Source of the DNA: Candidatus Helarchaeota archaeon
GTDB taxonomy: Archaea; Asgardarchaeota; Lokiarchaeia; Helarchaeales; HEL-GB-A
NCBI GenBank assembly: GCA_013375405.1
Contig: JABXJU010000076.1
Location: 1 to 17,825 of the forward strand
DNA: 17,825 nucleotides
Reading direction: 5' to 3'
A model generated the notes under the pieces. That model had not been told where the DNA came from. It saw nothing but the letters and a program-made list of their open reading frames with translations, and searched no databases. Below are positions 7,119-16,300 of the stretch, one piece after another. The position numbers were made by a program, and so were the translations under genes. Every line of letters starts with the position of its first letter. Within the stretch, counting starts at the first letter, position 1.

Positions 7119-7536
7119 TAGAATCAATATCATCGCTAAAACCGCATTACACCCTACAGAGGATAGAGAGAAAGTCGAACAATGTTTTCGAAATATTATA
7201 CAAGATCCGCAGCCTCATATTGAGGAAGAAAGAACTGAAGTTGGCATTTATTTGATTATAAGGAGCTCAGAGATGAATAAGCTCTCTCTAATACGGGATA
7301 AACTACGCCAACAACGTATTAGAGATTCCGCACGCAAGATTCTGTTAAAAAATATGGACGAAAACTCAGTCAGTTTTTTTCTAAATAAGCAAGCGGCCTC
7401 TGCGGGACGAATTCACTTTGTGAAAGATCCCGAGCAAGAGGATTTTTTAGGTCCTATTACAATTACTATTATTTCTGATAACATTCAAGAAATAATTGAT
7501 TGGCTCACTTTGGATAATTTAAAAAAAACTAACTAA
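7115..7536 (+). CDS. UPF0201 (COG1325-like) protein with an apparent one-base frameshift just after its start
   Basis: Reading from a TTG at 7252 gives only 94 aa and misses the conserved start of the family. The same frame is open upstream and encodes INIIAKTALHPTEDREKVEQ, the typical first strand and HPTED motif of UPF0201, but has no ATG, GTG or TTG in front of it. A GTG at 7115 overlapping the kinase stop (GTGA) is ideally placed with AGGTGG before it, yet is one base out of frame. One extra A in the GAATC at 7121-7125 would yield (M)IEINIIAK and a protein of about 140 aa, the usual family size. I therefore place the gene here and regard the shift as a sequencing/assembly deletion, a mutation, or (less likely) a non-AUG start. 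Function is unknown; the fold is thought to be RNA-binding-like. Confidence 0.75.
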
Positions 7537-7579
7537 TATCTCTTATGTTTCGAAGAAATAGAATGGGTACGGAGTTCTA

Positions 7580-8632
7580 ATGAAAGTATTTCTATTTATT
7601 TTAGACGGATGTGCAAGCTCTGAATTTGAAAGTGCGAATACTCCATTTCTAGATGAAATTTCTAAGGCGGGGGAATATACATTAGAATGTGAAGCGATTT
7701 TTCCAACAGCTACTTACACCGGACATTCAACGATTATCACGGGGAACTATCCTGAGAAACATGGTATGATTGGGAATCAGTTCTGGGATCGAAAATATAA
7801 GTGTATTAGGAACTTTGATTTTTTTAATCCAAATGATAATATAGAATCGCCCACAATTTTCGAATTATTACCGTTTCCTTCCTGTGCAATTTCTGAACCT
7901 GTAACAAAAGGGGCGAAAATGGTCATAGAGAAACAAATATTTGATAAGATCACATTAGAAAACCAAAATCAATCGGTTTTCAACCATTTAACTACAAAAC
8001 TCTCTTCAGATATACAATTCTATATGATTAATTTTCTAGGAGTAGATGGTTTTGGCGAATCAGCAGGTCCTAACTCAAAAAAATACCTACAATGCTTGGA
8101 AGAAGTCGATGAATTAATCATGAAAATTAAAAATCAAATAAAAACCGATTTCGTTTTCATAGTTACTGCAGATCATGGCATGACAATCGTGAAAGAAAAT
8201 ATCAATTTGGAAGAAAAATTGAGGAATGATGGATTTGACGTTAAATGTATGGCGTCTCATCGATGTAGCCATATATATGCAGAATCAGATTTGGAAGCAC
8301 TTGAGAGACATTTGCAGTCGTTGAATTTTATTGATAAGATTTTTGATCGGGGAAAAATTGAAGAAGTACATTTAGCCCACGAGAGAACAGGGGATATAGT
8401 GGTTTGCGCGAAAATAGGTTATGAATTTGGGGATATGAAGCTGAATGGAAGCCATGGAGGAGCTACGCAAGCAGAGATTTTAGTTCCATTCATTATTTAT
8501 GACTCAAAAAACCGCCTTACTGGGAAAGTTTCTCTTGAATCCATGAAGCTAGTGGATATCTGTCCGACAATTTTAGATTTATTTAATATAAAACTAAATC
8601 TACAGTTTCAAGGTAAAAGCTTATTGATATAA
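7580..8632 (+). CDS. Alkaline phosphatase superfamily protein, nucleotide pyrophosphatase/phosphodiesterase type
   Basis: 350 aa starting with ATG after GGAG. The core metal and nucleophile sites of the NPP family are visible: Asp9 (FILDG), nucleophile Thr45 in PTATYTGH, GNYPEKHGM (56-63), Asp156 in GVDGFG, Asp198-His199 in TADHGM, and His292 in GSHGG. In NPPs the D-x-x-G-H motif carries a zinc-ligand histidine; here that position is Glu160 (DGFGE), a substitution that should alter the first metal site. There is no signal peptide, so it is cytoplasmic, unlike many NPPs. The length is typical of compact archaeal/bacterial members. It is third in a probable operon after the kinase and UPF0201. 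Likely hydrolyses phosphodiesters or phosphomonoesters of an unknown substrate. Confidence 0.8.
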   Translation: MKVFLFILDGCASSEFESANTPFLDEISKAGEYTLECEAIFPTATYTGHSTIITGNYPEKHGMIGNQFWDRKYKCIRNFDFFNPNDNIESPTIFELLPFPSCAISEPVTKGAKMVIEKQIFDKITLENQNQSVFNHLTTKLSSDIQFYMINFLGVDGFGESAGPNSKKYLQCLEEVDELIMKIKNQIKTDFVFIVTADHGMTIVKENINLEEKLRNDGFDVKCMASHRCSHIYAESDLEALERHLQSLNFIDKIFDRGKIEEVHLAHERTGDIVVCAKIGYEFGDMKLNGSHGGATQAEILVPFIIYDSKNRLTGKVSLESMKLVDICPTILDLFNIKLNLQFQGKSLLI

Positions 8633-8650
8633 ACCTGAAATGGTCAGTAC

Positions 8651-9457
8651 TCATTTAAATTCGATTAAACCCTTCTCAAAATTATATTGTACATGATAAC
8701 TATGGTGATTTTGACATGTCATTTTTTTACGCAAACAATAAATTCCCGTAGCTTTATCGTGATAAAGAGGCATAAAATCTAGCGTCTTCATTGTTTGGCA
8801 TTTTGGACAAAATGCTTCATCTCTGAAAGTGAAGTTCGAATCATTCTCCGCTGATGAAAAGATCTTGAATGGAAGGATGTGATTTATTCTATATATTAAA
8901 TATTGTTTTTCAGGGGGCTTTTTGGGAATAAGGCCTGGTGCCCAAGGGTCTATCAATTTTGTGCGTAACTTTAACTGGGCCATGTTATTTATCGTCCACC
9001 ACTTTACTATTTGGTTTGGTAAAAGTGGGATGAGATTTGGATGAAATTTTTTACTAAATTTTTTAATTTGGTCTGTTAATCCATGATCTGGTAAAAAAAT
9101 TGTAATATTAATGGTGGTGCTCTCTTTTACTTTTTTAATTGGTATTAATTTGGAAAAATGATGCCCATCATCAATGATCAGAGAAGATACATTGTTGACA
9201 TCATCTAAATAAATATAAAATGGGTGGTAATCATGAGGATGATAAGGAATCCATTGTGTTTTATAGAAGAAAATACATTGTATACATTTTCCTTTAGCCC
9301 CATGGATAATTCTATAAAATAGCCCCTCACCTTGTGATCTTGGAGGTCCACATAAGAAATATCTGAAATTTATTCTTAAATTTTTAAAATGAAAGTTATT
9401 CAGTAAAGTTTTATCATAAGAAATTTGGTATTCTGGTTTAACACAAATCATATTCAT
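8651..9457 (-). CDS. Unrecognised protein with clustered Cys/His motifs
   Basis: 268 aa from the ATG at 9457 (a second ATG two codons later is possible); no clear ribosome-binding site. I recognise no family. Visible features are a CIQC pair (58/61); a histidine-rich stretch HPHDYHPF (73-80) followed by YIYLDD; IIDDGHHFSKLIP (94-106), reminiscent of a metal-binding loop; and a C-terminal zinc-ribbon-like part with CPKC (217-220), Cys241, Cys248 and HH (251-252). It has no signal peptide or membrane helix. It follows uS12 on the same strand by 36 nt, where uS7 would normally be, and ends 18 nt from the convergent phosphodiesterase gene. A metal-binding soluble protein is likely; any enzymatic role is unknown. 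Confidence 0.5.
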   Translation of the reverse strand: MNMICVKPEYQISYDKTLLNNFHFKNLRINFRYFLCGPPRSQGEGLFYRIIHGAKGKCIQCIFFYKTQWIPYHPHDYHPFYIYLDDVNNVSSLIIDDGHHFSKLIPIKKVKESTTINITIFLPDHGLTDQIKKFSKKFHPNLIPLLPNQIVKWWTINNMAQLKLRTKLIDPWAPGLIPKKPPEKQYLIYRINHILPFKIFSSAENDSNFTFRDEAFCPKCQTMKTLDFMPLYHDKATGIYCLRKKMTCQNHHSYHVQYNFEKGLIEFK

Positions 9458-9474
9458 TAAATTCGTCTTAATTC

Positions 9475-9485
9475 TTAAAAAAGAG
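9475..9485 (-). terminator. Possible T-tract terminator after uS12
   Basis: A T6 run on the minus strand lies about 10 nt past the uS12 stop and before the downstream unknown gene. Weak by itself, but it would separate the two genes. Confidence 0.3.
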
Positions 9486-9493
9486 TGGTTTAT

Positions 9494-9937
9494 CTAACGA
9501 ATGGGTTTTTCCTTTTTCCCGATGATTAACTCAGTCAGGGCTACATTATTAACTTGAATGACTTTCCAGCGAACTCCAGGCAAATCACCGATGGAACGGC
9601 CTTTCGCACCGCCAATCCCTTCGATGAGGACTTCGTCATGTTCGTCAATATAATTCAAAGCGCCATCCCCAGGCAAGAATGCGGTGATTTGTTTTCCATT
9701 TTTGATTAGTTGGATTCGAACACACTTCCGAATTGCCGAATTTGGCTGTTTACTCTCAATCCCTACTTTTTCGAGCACGATCCCCTTGGCCATTGGTGAA
9801 CCTTCTAAGGGATCAGCTTTTTTAACAAGTTTTAAAATACGACGCTTATATTTTGTATCCTTCCAACGAAACTTCTTACGTTTTTTCTTGATTGCAAGTC
9901 CAGCAAATTCGCCTCTTGGTGATTTCGATCCAGTCAT
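9494..9937 (-). CDS. rps12: 30S ribosomal protein uS12
   Basis: 147 aa, the normal length for archaeal uS12 (eukaryotic S23 type). The N-terminus is basic ([15 protein letters not shown]), and the universally conserved decoding-site loop [14 protein letters not shown] starts at residue 64, followed by [19 protein letters not shown] and [14 protein letters not shown]. The protein sits at the A site of the small subunit and monitors codon-anticodon pairing. The ATG at 9937 has GAGGT about 10 nt upstream. In most archaea it directly follows nusA and precedes uS7 and EF-1A; here 2.4 kb with pfkB and an opposing MBL gene separates it from nusA, and uS7 is absent. Confidence 0.97.
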   Translation of the reverse strand: MTGSKSPRGEFAGLAIKKKRKKFRWKDTKYKRRILKLVKKADPLEGSPMAKGIVLEKVGIESKQPNSAIRKCVRIQLIKNGKQITAFLPGDGALNYIDEHDEVLIEGIGGAKGRSIGDLPGVRWKVIQVNNVALTELIIGKKEKPIR

Positions 9938-10321
9938 GTCATAATTACCTCAAATTCAAAGGAAAGAATTTGTTTCTTCATTTTCTTCACAGTATTAAAA
10001 AATAATACCTCATTTCCGTAAAAAGGATTTGGGATTCAAAAAGGTTTCTATCCTTTACTGAAGGAGATGTAAAATTTTAGATTGAATAATTACGAGATGA
10101 TAGATGTCCGTGTGTAGCTGTATATTAAATAATTATGAACTTATAGATGGATAGAAACCGAAAATTAGCGTGTTTAAATTAAGAATCTGAATAATGTCGA
10201 TTTGAGCTCGTTAATCTGGATTGAGGAGATTCCCATGAAAATATTTTTACGATGATTTGACTAAAATTAAATTAAAAAGTAAGTTACCAAAGTTTAATTC
10301 AGAATATTTACTATTGTTCAG
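9938..10321. other. 384-bp divergent spacer between uS12 and the MBL gene
   Basis: It contains the uS12 promoter on the minus side and that of the MBL gene on the plus side, plus an unexplained element: an 11-bp perfect inverted repeat (GGTTTCTATCC at 10043-10053 and its complement at 10149-10159) enclosing two imperfect 22-nt direct repeats. At 10235 a six-codon ORF (MKIFLR) follows a strong GAGGAGAT ribosome-binding site. I see no full gene. Confidence 0.5.
10043..10159. repeat. 117-bp element bounded by an 11-bp perfect inverted repeat with internal direct repeats
   Basis: The ends GGTTTCTATCC / GGATAGAAACC are exact complements. Inside and at the right end, AATAATTACGAGATGATAGATG (10085-10106) and AATAATTATGAACTTATAGATG (10128-10149) match at 18 of 22 positions, 43 nt apart. 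It could be a structured RNA, a protein-binding array controlling uS12 or the MBL gene, or a small mobile-element relic. No target-site duplication was recognised. Confidence 0.4.
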
Positions 10322-11299
10322 ATGATTTACGTGGAGATCTACAAGAAGTCAGGAACGCATATTATATTAAATAAACATCATATTTTGATTGATCCGCTCG
10401 CGAATCATGAATCGGATATTATACTGGTTTCTCATGCGCATTCGGACCACATTTCGCTACGAGTTTTTGATAAATTATCACAGCCTGTCTATTTAAGTCG
10501 CCCAAGTCTGGAGATAATAAATGAAAGGAGCAAGAGGGAATCGAAAAAGGAGAATATTCAAATCATTAAAAGTGGGGATGAAATCAACTTAAATGGAATA
10601 AAGATTCAAATTTTCGATGCAGGTCATTGTATTGGGTCCTTACAATTCAAGATAAGTTATAATCAGCAAAATATCATTTATACTGGAGATTTTTGTATAG
10701 AACCGCGGATGGGAATGCAAAAAGGAGTAATTCTAAGAGGAAAAAACTCAACTTTAATCACTGATTCAACCTACTCTGATAAAAAATATGATTTCCCATC
10801 ACGAATGGAAATTTATAGAAAAATGTTGAAGTGGATAAAATCTGTTTTCAAAATCCATAATACAGCTGTTCTTTTCGCCAGAAAACTGGGAACTGGCCAA
10901 GAACTTACGGATCTTATCAACAAATCGACCTTAAATTGTGATATATACGTCCATCCCTCAATTTACTATCATAATCTAATTCATAATAATTATTATCCTT
11001 TAGGGAATTTTATTTATCGAAGAAATCCCTTTGATAGCAGTCTTGAGGATTTTACCTTCTCAAAAACTCCAATATCTAAACGAAAAAAAGTCTATTTATT
11101 ACCAATTTATTTATATAACAGGAAATATCTACCAAAAATAAGGAAGAAATATAAAGCGGAGGCTTTGGCTATCTGTACAGGCTGGGCCTTGACTCAACAC
11201 TTCTCTGTGCAATCTTTCGCGCTATCTTCACATGCAGATCACAAAAATATTCAGCATTATTTTACTGAATCAGGTGCGAAAAACATTATTTATTTTTAA
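10322..11299 (+). CDS. Metallo-beta-lactamase / beta-CASP family nuclease (COG1236-like)
   Basis: 325 aa. Metal-site motifs are present in order: HAHSDH (38-43), GHCIGS with His102, YTGDF with Asp123, and the C-terminal SSHADH with His304. The middle has LITDSTYSD, VLFARKLGTGQEL and AICTGWAL, which correspond to the beta-CASP insertion and the flanking strands of YSH1/SNM1-type exonucleases, including the short ligase-associated exonucleases. It is probably a DNA or RNA 5'-end-processing nuclease. Two oddities: the usual Asp of the SDHAD motif is Ser303, and the protein ends at AKNIIYF, about where relatives still have a short xHG-type tail. It stops 2 nt before the convergent pfkB stop. No Shine-Dalgarno precedes the ATG, so the mRNA may be leaderless. 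Confidence 0.8.
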   Translation: MIYVEIYKKSGTHIILNKHHILIDPLANHESDIILVSHAHSDHISLRVFDKLSQPVYLSRPSLEIINERSKRESKKENIQIIKSGDEINLNGIKIQIFDAGHCIGSLQFKISYNQQNIIYTGDFCIEPRMGMQKGVILRGKNSTLITDSTYSDKKYDFPSRMEIYRKMLKWIKSVFKIHNTAVLFARKLGTGQELTDLINKSTLNCDIYVHPSIYYHNLIHNNYYPLGNFIYRRNPFDSSLEDFTFSKTPISKRKKVYLLPIYLYNRKYLPKIRKKYKAEALAICTGWALTQHFSVQSFALSSHADHKNIQHYFTESGAKNIIYF

Positions 11300-11301
11300 A
11301 A

Positions 11302-12267
11302 TTAGAGGGGTTTTGGAATTGGTCCAAAATATTTTTCATATCGCGCTTTTACATCTGGTATGGTACAATAATGCCCCTGACCTCCCGGAGCCTCTACACA
11401 AAAAGAACCCATGACAGCACCTAATTGGCATGCTTCCCTGACGGAAAAATCACTAATGATACCTTTCAGAAACCCAGCTCGAAAAGAATCGCCAGCACCT
11501 GTGGGATCCACAACTTTATTTGCCTTAGCAATGGGAATGGAGAATTTTTCACCTTTCTGATATAAAACAGAACCAGTATTGCCCAAGGTAACGATGATAT
11601 TGTCAATCTTTTCTTTCAAATAATTAATATTCGTTTCTAATGTCTTTTTAAAAAGTGTAAATTCACTACTATTAACTATGAGGGTAGATGTGAGAGGAAC
11701 AATCTCTTTCAAGTGATCTTTCGTAAATAGTTTTATTTGTTGCCCAGGATCGAAAATCATTGGAATTTCTAAATCATTTAATTGATACGCGTATTTCATC
11801 ATGGCATTAATTGGATTTGGTGCATTGATTGCAATCCGGATATTATCCTCAGGCTTAATTTTCGATTTTAAATCAATGGATTCCAACTTAAGTAAGGCCC
11901 CTTCATGAAAGGCTGAAATTTGATTGTTACGGACATCAGATATAATGTAAGCAGCTGCAGTATATTGATCATCATAGATCTCAACTCGCAGATTAACTTT
12001 ATCTTGGAAACATCTATCGTAGCCTCGTTCATAGAAATCTTTCCCCGCTGCAGAGACTAGAATGCAGTTCGCGTCCAATAAACTCAAACTGTAGGAAATA
12101 TTGCCACCAGTTCCTCCACGCAATACATTCATATTCTTGACAGTGAAGGCAGCATTCAGATTTTTGTTTCGTTCTACGACAATAGTTTCTCCAAACAAAT
12201 AGGGAAATTCCATAATGTAATCAAAAGCTAGCGACCCTAATACAAGAACGCTTGGGGGATTTTTCAT
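11302..12267 (-). CDS. PfkB family carbohydrate/nucleoside kinase
   Basis: 321 aa, standard ribokinase-family length. The N-terminal strand VLVLGSLAFDYI, the signature GGTGGNISYSLSLL starting at residue 51, an NSSE Mg2+/phosphate motif (IVNSSEFTLF), a VTLGNTGSVLY strand and the second signature DPTGAGDSFRAGF with catalytic Asp260 are all intact. The family phosphorylates sugars or nucleosides; archaeal relatives include broad nucleoside kinases (adenosine/inosine/cytidine), and the substrate cannot be read from sequence. The gene sits 48 nt downstream of nusA in the same direction, where uS12 is expected. Its ATG has a near-perfect ribosome-binding site (AAGGAGGT) which is also one arm of a hairpin, suggesting translational control. 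Confidence 0.88.
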   Translation of the reverse strand: MKNPPSVLVLGSLAFDYIMEFPYLFGETIVVERNKNLNAAFTVKNMNVLRGGTGGNISYSLSLLDANCILVSAAGKDFYERGYDRCFQDKVNLRVEIYDDQYTAAAYIISDVRNNQISAFHEGALLKLESIDLKSKIKPEDNIRIAINAPNPINAMMKYAYQLNDLEIPMIFDPGQQIKLFTKDHLKEIVPLTSTLIVNSSEFTLFKKTLETNINYLKEKIDNIIVTLGNTGSVLYQKGEKFSIPIAKANKVVDPTGAGDSFRAGFLKGIISDFSVREACQLGAVMGSFCVEAPGGQGHYCTIPDVKARYEKYFGPIPKPL

Positions 12268-12273
12268 ATTAAA

Positions 12274-12299
12274 ACCTCCTTAGTTCTTAATTTGGAGGT
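12274..12299 (-). promoter_or_regulatory. Hairpin that would sequester the pfkB ribosome-binding site
   Basis: On the transcribed strand ACCTCC (12299-12294) pairs perfectly with the Shine-Dalgarno GGAGGT (12279-12274) across a 14-nt loop, and TTA/TAA inside can extend the stem beyond an AAA bulge. Six pairs, four of them G-C, could hold the site closed while leaving the ATG outside. Control by temperature, by ribosomes translating nusA, or by a protein is possible. Confidence 0.5.
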
Positions 12300-12315
12300 A
12301 TTACAAAAAGATTCT

Positions 12316-12747
12316 TTAACTTATAATAACGTCTTCAATATTATAATGGCGTCTGGCTAAAAGTCGTGCTCGAGCAACATTTTTTCCATTTTTTCCAATA
12401 GCAATACCACGATCTTGTTCATTTACAGTTACCATAGCAATTTTTTTGCCATCTCGTCGCTCTGTAACAGTAATCATTTTGATTCGCGCTGGGGCTAGAG
12501 TATTTTTAATGAAATTTTCAGGTGATTGAGCAAATTCAACAACTTCAATTGGTTTTTGTAAAAAATCTCTGACTCTTTTTATATTAACCCCTTTCTTGCC
12601 GATAGCGAGGCCAATGTTTCCAGGTTTCACGATGAATATAATTCGATCCTCATTAATGATACAATCACGCGCGACTGCCCCTGTTATGCTTTCAAAAAGT
12701 GATATAAACCGAATTTCGTTTCCGCCTAATTTAATACTCGTTGTCAT
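12316..12747 (-). CDS. nusA: Archaeal NusA-like KH-domain transcription factor
   Basis: 143 aa, the usual size of archaeal NusA, which keeps only the two KH domains of the bacterial protein. KH1 has GLAIGKKGVNIKRV (IGKKG at 49-53) and KH2 has GIAIGKNGKNVARARLL (IGKNG at 117-121), each with the GxxG RNA-binding loop. It probably binds nascent RNA and assists elongation or termination. It lies between eL30 and pfkB in the rpoA cluster on the same strand, in the conserved archaeal order. Confidence 0.93.
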   Translation of the reverse strand: MTTSIKLGGNEIRFISLFESITGAVARDCIINEDRIIFIVKPGNIGLAIGKKGVNIKRVRDFLQKPIEVVEFAQSPENFIKNTLAPARIKMITVTERRDGKKIAMVTVNEQDRGIAIGKNGKNVARARLLARRHYNIEDVIIS

Positions 12748-12794
12748 TTATTCATTTCCACTTACTAATTACACATACATAATTAATATCTCAT

Positions 12795-13106
12795 TTAATT
12801 AGAACTTTCTTCTTTAAGCTTTAAAATATCCGAATCACCTGCGTCGATGATGCTTAAGACTGAAATCATGAATGGTTTTCCGCAAAGAAATCCTAAATCC
12901 CAATTGGAACCCTTATATTGATATATTGGGATATTTGAAAATTTACAATATATCTTTAAATCCTCTAAAATTTCCTTCGGGCAATTATTAGCCACTAGAA
13001 CTAGTTTAGCTTCTTCATTTTTTACTAATCTTATGGATTTTTTACTCCCAATTTGAACAAATCCAGTTTTTGTTGCAATTTTTATTGCGTTTTCCACATT
13101 AATCAT
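12795..13106 (-). CDS. rpl30e: 50S ribosomal protein eL30
   Basis: 103 aa, typical of archaeal L30e. The L7Ae/L30e fold pattern is visible: NAIKIATKTGFVQIGSKKS, the KLVLVANNCPKEI strand-loop, LKIYCKFSNIPIYQYKGSN and a C-terminal strand GKPFMISVLSIIDAGDSDIL. It binds kink-turn RNA in the large subunit. GGAGA precedes the ATG. The 257-bp gap from rpoA is longer than usual, so it may have its own promoter. Confidence 0.93.
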   Translation of the reverse strand: MINVENAIKIATKTGFVQIGSKKSIRLVKNEEAKLVLVANNCPKEILEDLKIYCKFSNIPIYQYKGSNWDLGFLCGKPFMISVLSIIDAGDSDILKLKEESSN

Positions 13107-13363
13107 TTTATTTCTCCGGATTTTAAAAACTTTAGAGGATTATTACTCTTTCTTAGATATACATACTTCTAAAAAAATAATTTCTCTTTAAATTCACGAT
13201 TAGTTTTATATTCTCTTAATATGTTTTTTACATCCATTGTCCCATTTATAATATTTTCTATAAACATCTTTAACTATGCTGTTTTGAATTAATATAATAT
13301 TTCATCGTGTAAATAGTTTTGAAAATTTTCATATTGTTCCATGAAATTTTTGAGAAAGTTTGA

Positions 13364-16300
13364 TTAGGAGGGCGATTTTCTCGAAGGTTTAATTAAGAGA
13401 TCGATTCCTCCAGTCCCTAGAGGAATAACTTGCCCAATTATCACGTTTTCGGTAATACCTTTCAGTGGGTCTTCATCACCGCGTATGGCAGCTTCAAGTA
13501 AATGTTTGATCGTGACTTCAAAGGCCGCACGGGCCAAGACACTTGACTTTTTGCCACTAATACCGTGGCGTCCGATTTGTCGGATGGCGCCGGTATTGGT
13601 CATCAAATCCGCGACGAGCATAATATGACGTATGTCAACATCAAGCCCTTGTTCTTCCAGTACGTTAGTTGATTCGTTAATTATACTTGTTCTGCAAGCT
13701 TCAATGCCTAAAGTCGATTCGACTTCTCGAATGTGATTGGTAATCGTTCTTTTCGAATCAACACCAGGAATTAAAAGAGCCCCCTTAAAGTTCGTTCCAT
13801 CTGTATGAATCACAAACTCATTACTGTCCTCATCTTGCCGAATAATCACGCGATTTATTCCTTTTAATCCCTTAATTGCTAGTTCTCTCACTTTTTCAAG
13901 GAGTTTTTGAAGTTTATCTAAATCATCTGTTTTTGGGTCCAATGTAATAGTATCTTTTGAGCCCTTAATATCTTCCTTTTTAAATGCTTTCAATTGGGTC
14001 TCAATTCGTTTTTTAATAAGATCTAAGTCAATTTTTTTGTCCTTCATCAAATCTTGATCAACCGTAATTACAAGGTACATCGTGGCGAGATCAATCTCAA
14101 CTGATTTAGCAATATTTTCAACTTTAGTTAATTCAAGTAGTCGAGCAATCTCTCGCGCTATTCCCTCCATTTCAGTTTCGTCCGTGGTGTCTTTTTCTAG
14201 AAACACAGTCATTGTTGGAGTAGAAGGATTTCTCCTTGCATCCACAATTTCAATGAGGCGTGGTAGCCCAAGAGTCACGTTGAATTCGGCGGCGCCTGCA
14301 TAATGGAAAGTTTTGAGCGTCATCTGCGTTCCTGGTTCGCCTATTGATTGGGCGGCTACAATTCCGACCGCTTCACCTGGCTCAATCAGCGCTTTGTGGT
14401 ATGATTTTAAAGCTTCTATAATAAGAGCATCAAACTGACCTTTATCGAGCTCAATGCTTTTCAATTTAAGTGATAATTTTTCTATAATTGATCTAGGAAG
14501 TTGATCGGTTTTCAGAAGTTCTTCGATTTGATTTTTAAATTCCTTTTCTTCAGAATTAATGGATGGTCCTTTGTATTCTATTTCGCTGATTACCTTTTCA
14601 ATTATTACATCAATATTCACAGCCTTTCCATGGTCACTTTTTGCAGGATCTATGCGATCCTCACCATACTTAAATTGAATGATATTCCCAACTGCGTTTC
14701 GTACAGTCGAATCGTATTCAACCTTGATATCCTGAAGCGCATTTATCAAACGGCGTTGCATATAACCACTCGTGCTAGTTCGAACTGCCGTATCAACTAA
14801 ACCTTCACGGCCGCCCATGGCATGGAAGAAGAATTCAATCGGTATTAGCCCTTTATAATAACTGGAGTTAACAAACCCACGGGCGGGAGCGCTCAAATCA
14901 CCTTTTTGAAAATGTGGAAGTGTTCGTTGACGATATCCTCGTATAATTCGTTCGCCTCGAACTGATTGCTGTCCAACACATGCTGCCATTTGTGCAAGAT
15001 TCAAAGGATTTCCCCTGGCGCCAGTTTTTGTCATAATAACAATGTGTTTATCAATTCCTAGGTATTCTCCAGCTATCCGTCCTGCTTCATCTCGTGCTTC
15101 CGATAAGACGCCCATGATCTTCATTTCAAGAGTTTCCAATAAAGTCCGTCCCGGTAGGCGTTGTAACTCCCCTCTTTTATAAACTTCAATCAATTTATTG
15201 ACCATTTCACCGGCATTATTTAAAATATATTCGATCCGCGCATCAGCTTCTTCTTGAATTTCAACGTCATCAAGTCCAATAGTAAATCCAACATTCGTAA
15301 TGACCTCGATCAACATACGCGCAACAGAGTCCAAGAATTGTCTTCCTTTTTTCGTGCTATAATCTTTTACAATCCGATGCAAGACGCTTTCTGGTTGTCC
15401 AGCACCAATTGCTTTTTTATCAATAATTCCAGTTAATAATCTTCCATTTCGTATTAGAACATAAGCATCAAATGGACATTCTTCCTTCTTACATTCATCA
15501 CAACGTTGGCAAATCTTGGCCTTGAGAGAAAGATTTACGCCTTTTGGAAGTAATACGCTGATGATTTGTTTTCCAGTCCATAATTCTTTGGGATATTGAA
15601 GGGCAGGTGTTGGGATCTCATATCGTTCTTGGGAGTCATCATCTAAATAACCGGCAGCCATTAAGAGATTCCCCACTTCGTCTCGCGTATATAATGAAGA
15701 TTTTCGAGTAAGGATGAATGCTGCTGAAATATAATCTTGAATTCCACCAATTATTGGACCACCATATCGAGGAGTGAGAATTTGTTCCTGCACACGCATT
15801 AAAATGCGAGCTTCCGCTTGCGCCTCCTCACATTGGGGAACGTGGAGATTCATTTCGTCCCCATCAAAGTCAGCGTTATACGGAGGGCATACACACAGAC
15901 TTAGACGAAAAGTTTTGTAAGGCATTACTACAACTTCATGGGCCATAATGGACAGTCTATGCAACGAGGGTTGCCTATTAAAAAGAACGATATCCCTATC
16001 TTTTAGATGTCGCTCAATAATGAATCCAGATTCTAGCGTATCTGCAACAGCTTCTCGGTTCTTTACAAATCGTAAATCAATTCGACGACCATCCAATCTG
16101 ATGACATAATTTGCGCCTGGGTGAGTTTCAGGACCATTAATTATTAATGTTCTCATTTCATCAATATTCCATTCAGTTATCCTTTCAGGAATTGTCAAAA
16201 TTTTTGCGATATCATATGGAACCCCTACCTCATTGATACTCAAATTGGGGTCCGGAGAAATTACTGTTCTTGCGGAAAAATCAACTCTTTTTCCGGAAAG

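Noticed and set aside
13169..13358. Minus-strand short ORFs in one frame between rpoA and eL30 (17 codons, then a 32-codon ORF from 13267) separated by two stops, suggesting a decayed small gene
   Set aside because: The residues (K, N, I, E, Y, F) are those expected by chance in very AT-rich DNA; there is no ribosome-binding site and no recognised similarity.
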